A DNA stretch of 64,000 bases, from assembly GCA_963833375.1 (NCBI GenBank), contig CAWHXR010000007.1:248001-312000 (forward strand). Direction: 5' to 3'. A model generated the notes under the pieces. That model had not been told where the DNA came from and searched no databases. It saw only the letters and a list, made by a program, of their open reading frames with translations. Source of the DNA: DASUPK01 sp963833375 (lineage in GTDB: Bacteria; Actinomycetota; Thermoleophilia; Solirubrobacterales; 70-9). The translations under genes were made by a program, and so were the position numbers. Shown one piece after another: positions 61,078 through 64,000 of the stretch. Each line of letters starts with the position of its first letter. Position 1 is the stretch's first letter.

Positions 61078-62104
61078 CGCGGTCTCCTCCACGGCGCGCC
61101 CCTCCGCCTCGGATTCCTCGGCCGGTGCGTAGTAGAGCGGCACGCACCAGTGGTTCTCGGCGACCCAGTCGGTGTTGGGGAGCTCGTCGCCGGTCACCAT
61201 GATCCGGTGGCAGGGATTCTCGTAGACCTTGCCGGTCGAGCGCTCGATCGGCTCGAAGACGATGTACTTGTAGAGCCCCGAGGTCATCCCCTCGGGCAGC
61301 TCGAGGCGGGAGCCGTAAACCGGATCGAGCTGCTCGCGCGCGACGGCGTTCTTGCGCTCGACGATCTCCTCGAGCCGCCCCGCCTGCACCAGGCCGATCG
61401 CCGCCGTGAACTCGCTCATCCGCAGGTTGAGGCCCTCGACCTCGTGATCCGGCTTGCCGTAGTTGCGGAAGGCGCGGGCGTGCTCGAGCAGCTCCTCGCG
61501 GCCGGAGACGAGCATGCCGCCCTCGCCTGTGGAGATCGTCTTGGTCGCGTAGAAGGAGTAGGCGCCGGCGTCGCCCCAGGAGCCGGCCCGCCTGATCACC
61601 CCAGCGGGCGCCGTGTGCGTGGGCGCAGTCCTCGAGCAGGAAGATGCCCTCGGCCCGGCAGTAGTCGGCGATCCGCTCGACGTCGAAGGCGATGTGGCCG
61701 CCGATGTGCACCAGGACCGCGGCGCGGGGCCGCTGCTCCTCGGCCTTGCGCTGGAAGTCCTCGAAGGACATGCAGAGGTCCTCGCGGTTGCAGTCGACGA
61801 AGACCGGCTCACCACCCGAGCGGATGATCGACAGCGGGGTCGCCATGAAGGTGTTGGAGGGGCAGAGGACCTTCTCGCCGCGGACGCCCGCGAAGTCCAG
61901 GGCGGCCAGCGCCGCGCCCGTCCAGCCGCCGGTGGCGACCGAGCCGAGGCCGTGGAGCTCGGCCCAGGCGGTCTCGAAGCGCGACGTCATCTCGCCCTCC
62001 GACCAGCGCTCGGAGAGCACGATCTCGTCCCAGAGCTCATGCAGCCTGGGCAGGTCGCGGCGATCAAAGCCGATCGCGAATTGGCTGTGGTCGGCGGGGG
62101 TCAG
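61075..62104 (-). CDS. DegT/DnrJ/EryC1-type sugar aminotransferase, frameshifted
   Basis: About 343 residues: SERWSEGEMTSRFETAWAELHG, VLCPSNTFMATPLSIIRSGGEPVFVD, FLLEDCAHAHGA (PLP-stacking and Asp region), then after a break near 61610 GSWGDAGAYSFYATKTISTGEGGML with the Schiff-base lysine, and NLRMSEFTAAIGL. These enzymes aminate keto-sugar nucleotides for surface glycans. No canonical start fits; CTG 62104 behind TAAGGC is a candidate. Its stop overlaps the epimerase GTG, so the two work together. Confidence 0.8.
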
Positions 62105-62183
62105 GTGGGCCTTAGCAGCGGGTCCGCGTACTTCGCGGCGAGGGGCAGGATAGTCAGTCGGGCGGAGTATGGAGTCCGCGGGA

Positions 62184-62806
62184 TTAACCACGGATGTGAA
62201 CGGCGTTGTTACCGCGACTGCGTGCCTCGGCGCGCAGCGCACCCAGATCGGCCTCGATTTCGCTCAGGAACGGCGTTTCCGGGTCGAGGTCGTGGAGCTC
62301 CTCGAGGTCCTCGGACCAGAGCCGGAGGCGCTCGTCGAGCGTCGTGCCGAGGCGCTCGCCGCAGGCCGGCGCGGTCCTCCGGGGCGACCTTGCGCCAGTC
62401 GCGCATGTTGGCGACGCGGTCCGCGGCGTAGATGATCACCGGGTCGCCGCCGGCTTCCAGGATTCCTCCGGCGCAGCGCGCGCTTCGCGCTCGGCGTACC
62501 CCGGGATATCGGGTCCTCGCTGAGGCAGTCGACCAGGCCGGCGACGGCCGGTCCGAAGCGCTCGCGGATCTCGTCGAGCTCGCACGTCGGTCTTCTCGAC
62601 GACGTCGTGCAGGTAGGCCGCGGCGATCAGCGGGCCGTCGTAGCCGGACTCGGAGAGCAGGCCGCGACCGCGATCGGATGCTCGACGAACTGCTCGCCGG
62701 TCTGCTTCCGGTACTGGCCCAGATGGACCCGGCGGGCGAAGCGGAGGGCGGCGATGCGAGAGATCCGAGTCGAGTCGAGGCTCGGTGATGTCGAGACTTC
62801 AGCCAT
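62184..62806 (-). pseudogene. HD_4 (RelA/SpoT hydrolase-like) protein, heavily frameshifted
   Basis: Starting at ATG 62806 the frames in turn read AALRFARRVHLGQYRKQTGEQFVEHPIAVA, LIAAAYLHDVVEKTD (HD pair), ELDEIRERFGPAVAGLVDCLS, PVIIYAADRVANMRDWRKVAPED and LDERLRLWSEDLEELHDLDPETPF, ending at TAA 62184. It is the same family as the gene at 35504 (AADKVSK versus AADRVANM). At least five single-base shifts would be needed to restore it, so it is either a decayed gene or in a very poorly sequenced stretch. Confidence 0.7.
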
Positions 62807-62947
62807 CCGACGAAACGCTAGCGCCGCGGATGGGGGAATCGCAATTTGGAGCCGCCGGATTCCGCAAATAGGGGCAAAAGCGGATTGACAGTTCTTTCAC
62901 AGCGGCGATTCGGTTGCAAGCGCAATTCTCGGCCAGCCTCCTCGACC

Positions 62948-62953
62948 TAGAAT
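62948..62953 (+). promoter_or_regulatory. -10-like TAGAAT, leaderless-type start
   Basis: TAGAAT ends seven bases before the GTG at 62961; no ribosome-binding site is present. Confidence 0.5.
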
Positions 62954-62960
62954 CGCCGCG

Positions 62961-63317
62961 GTGCTCCAGACGATCCGAAACATGGCGATCATCGCGGCGC
63001 TGGCCGCGGCGATCGACTTCCTGCCCGGCGGCGGGGAGGCCGCGGCGGCGGTCCTGTCGGCGCTGATGATGATCTTCCTCGCGGCGATCGCCTGGCTCGC
63101 CTACCGGGTCTACCGCGAGCAGCAGCTCACGCTGGCGACGCTCTCCGACGGCCGCAAGGCCGGCCTGTTCGGCGCGGTCGGGGCGATCGCGCTGCTGGTG
63201 GTGGCCTACGACGACTTCGCCTCCTGGAGCGGGGGCGTGCTGCTCTGGATCGCGCTGATGGCCGGCTGCGTCGGGGTGATCTTCCTGATCTGGCGCGGCG
63301 CGACGACCTACACCTAG
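62961..63317 (+). CDS. small four-helix membrane protein
   Basis: A 118-residue hydrophobic protein with helices near residues 6-22 (MAIIAALAAAIDFLPGG), 28-48 (AVLSALMMIFLAAIAWLAY), 66-85 (GLFGAVGAIALLVVAYDDF) and 90-112. The central loop (REQQLTLATLSDGRKA) is charged and helical. I know no family for it. It is monocistronic behind its own leaderless-type promoter and precedes the TadE genes. Confidence 0.6.
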   Translation: MLQTIRNMAIIAALAAAIDFLPGGGEAAAAVLSALMMIFLAAIAWLAYRVYREQQLTLATLSDGRKAGLFGAVGAIALLVVAYDDFASWSGGVLLWIALMAGCVGVIFLIWRGATTYT

Positions 63318-63403
63318 GTCTGACGCCGCCGGCTTCTGTGAGCCGGCGCTGATCCGTTACGGAGCCGATGCGCCCGGCGCGCATCGCGTCACCGGTGCGC
63401 GCC

Positions 63404-63409
63404 TAGCTT
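63404..63409 (+). promoter_or_regulatory. -10-like TAGCTT before the TadE genes
   Basis: TAGCTT ends seven bases before an ATG at 63417; the probable TadE start at 63433 follows 16 bases later in another frame. It marks the start of the pilus-like unit. Confidence 0.35.
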
Positions 63410-63432
63410 CGGCCAAATGGTGTCGCGGTGGA

Positions 63433-63774
63433 ATGGCAAGGTCCCGGGCGGGGCGAGCGCAGGCCTCAGTCGAGTTCGTCGCGGTGCTGCCCGCGCTCGC
63501 CGTCTGCCTGGTGATCGCCGGGCAGACCGTCGTCGTTGGCTGGGCGCTCTGGTCGGCAGGGAACGCGGCGCGTGCCGGGGCGCGCGCCGAGGAGGTCGGC
63601 TCGGACTCCGAGGCGGCCGCCCGGCGGGCGCTGCCGGGCGCGCTGCGCGACGGCGCGGTCGTCCGCTCCGGCGACGGGGTGCGGGTGAGGGTGCGGATCC
63701 CGGGGCTGATCCCCGGCATCCCGATGCCGTCCGTCACCGCCGCCTCGACGCTCGACGGGGATGCGGCCTCCTAG
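63433..63774 (+). CDS. TadE-like pseudopilin
   Basis: A 113-residue protein with the TadE layout: short basic start (MARSRAGRAQASVEFVAVLPALAVCL), conserved Glu at position 5 of the hydrophobic stretch, one helix, then a soluble domain with a conserved alternation (GNAARAGARAEEVG) and strand end (GVRVRVRIPGL). TadE-like minor pilins belong to Flp/Tad-type pili or secretion systems. It is followed by a second, related gene overlapping by 14 bases. Confidence 0.75.
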   Translation: MARSRAGRAQASVEFVAVLPALAVCLVIAGQTVVVGWALWSAGNAARAGARAEEVGSDSEAAARRALPGALRDGAVVRSGDGVRVRVRIPGLIPGIPMPSVTAASTLDGDAAS

Positions 63775-64000
63775 GGCATTCGAGGGCCAGGCCTCGGTCG
63801 AGCTGCTCGCGGCGCTGCCCGCCCTCGCTCTGGCGGCCGTCCTCGCCCTGCAGCTGCTCCTGGTCGGCTACTCGCTGACGATCGCGGACGGCGCCGCCGA
63901 GGCCGGCGCGCTGGCCGGCGCCTCGGGACACGACGCGCGCCGCGCCGCCCGCGAGGCGCTGCCCGCCTGGGCCCGAGGCCGCTCCCGCGTCAGCGCGGAC
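63761..64000 (+). CDS. second TadE-like protein, cut by the right edge
   Basis: From ATG 63761 the frame reads MRPPRAFEGQASVELLAALPAL, again with the G-Q-A-S-V-E signature and one helix (LAAVLALQLLLVGYSLTI), then EAGALAGASGHDARRAAREALP. It resembles its neighbour module by module, so the pair probably arose by duplication. The C-terminus is outside the window. Confidence 0.7.
   Translation, partial: MRPPRAFEGQASVELLAALPALALAAVLALQLLLVGYSLTIADGAAEAGALAGASGHDARRAAREALPAWARGRSRVSAD

Noticed and set aside
1..64000. Mobile elements, CRISPR array, prophage
   Set aside because: No transposase or integrase motifs, no spaced direct repeats of 25-40 bases and no phage structural genes were seen on either strand.

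Overview
The window is 64 kb of uniformly GC-rich DNA with tightly packed genes, many 1-8 base start/stop overlaps and frequent GTG/TTG starts. The gene content (PhoU-linked Pst system, polyphosphate kinase with CHAD and DUF47 proteins, DUF6328 and DUF2855 proteins, glutamine synthetase III, TadE-like proteins) fits a deep-branching high-GC actinobacterium. My best guess is the Thermoleophilia/Solirubrobacterales group; this is inference from protein style, as no marker gene such as 16S rRNA is present. I found no tRNA or rRNA gene, CRISPR array, prophage or insertion sequence. All of it looks like chromosome.

Layout. 0-5.5 kb: a partial MBL hydrolase, a PNPOx-like flavoprotein and an MDR oxidoreductase, then a plus-strand cluster of citryl-CoA-lyase-like protein, PaaK-like CoA ligase, VOC protein and GST. 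5.5-18 kb: mixed housekeeping and hypothetical genes (RibD-like reductase, cytochrome-b-like membrane protein, cupins, patatin, ABC-2 exporter, flavodoxin, a damaged acyl-CoA ligase, Na+/H+ antiporter, lipoprotein, DUF2855, GNAT). 18-32.7 kb: glutamine synthetase III, a frameshifted VOC protein, half a TMEM175 channel gene, phosphoesterase, HAD hydrolase, lipoate ligase-like protein, two enoyl-CoA hydratases, YjbQ, EamA and HD proteins, an M23 peptidase, UppP and a CDF metal exporter behind a terminator-like leader.

32.9-41.6 kb is a phosphate-control region: an OmpR-type response regulator, a pyruvate-kinase-like protein overlapping an HD hydrolase, a stand-alone winged-helix regulator, then pstS-pstC-pstA-pstB-phoU. 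42.5-46.8 kb is an arsenic island: divergent aquaporin/phosphoesterase/arsC and arsR/arsM/R2-like genes around one operator. 46.8-59 kb holds polyphosphate metabolism (ppx, CHAD, ppk, DUF47) mixed with GH31, a PHP-GT4 fusion and an MGDG-synthase-type glycosyltransferase. 59-62.8 kb is a sugar-nucleotide/cell-surface segment (polysaccharide deacetylase, membrane-anchored epimerase, DegT aminotransferase) plus a broken HD gene. The right edge enters a TadE-type pilus locus.

The most interesting signal is regulatory. Three intergenic regions (36121-36164, 36593-36636, 51136-51179) each carry four abutting 11-base modules of Pho-box type, and all three end with a CGTAAC module. They precede a stand-alone winged-helix protein, pstS and the PHP-GT4 fusion. 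This ties an unusual fused glycosyltransferase to phosphate starvation and suggests a phosphorus-sparing surface or membrane-lipid programme.

About twenty apparent single-base frameshifts, concentrated between 43 and 63 kb, interrupt otherwise intact families. Most are probably sequence errors in a draft assembly, so I annotate those genes across the break.
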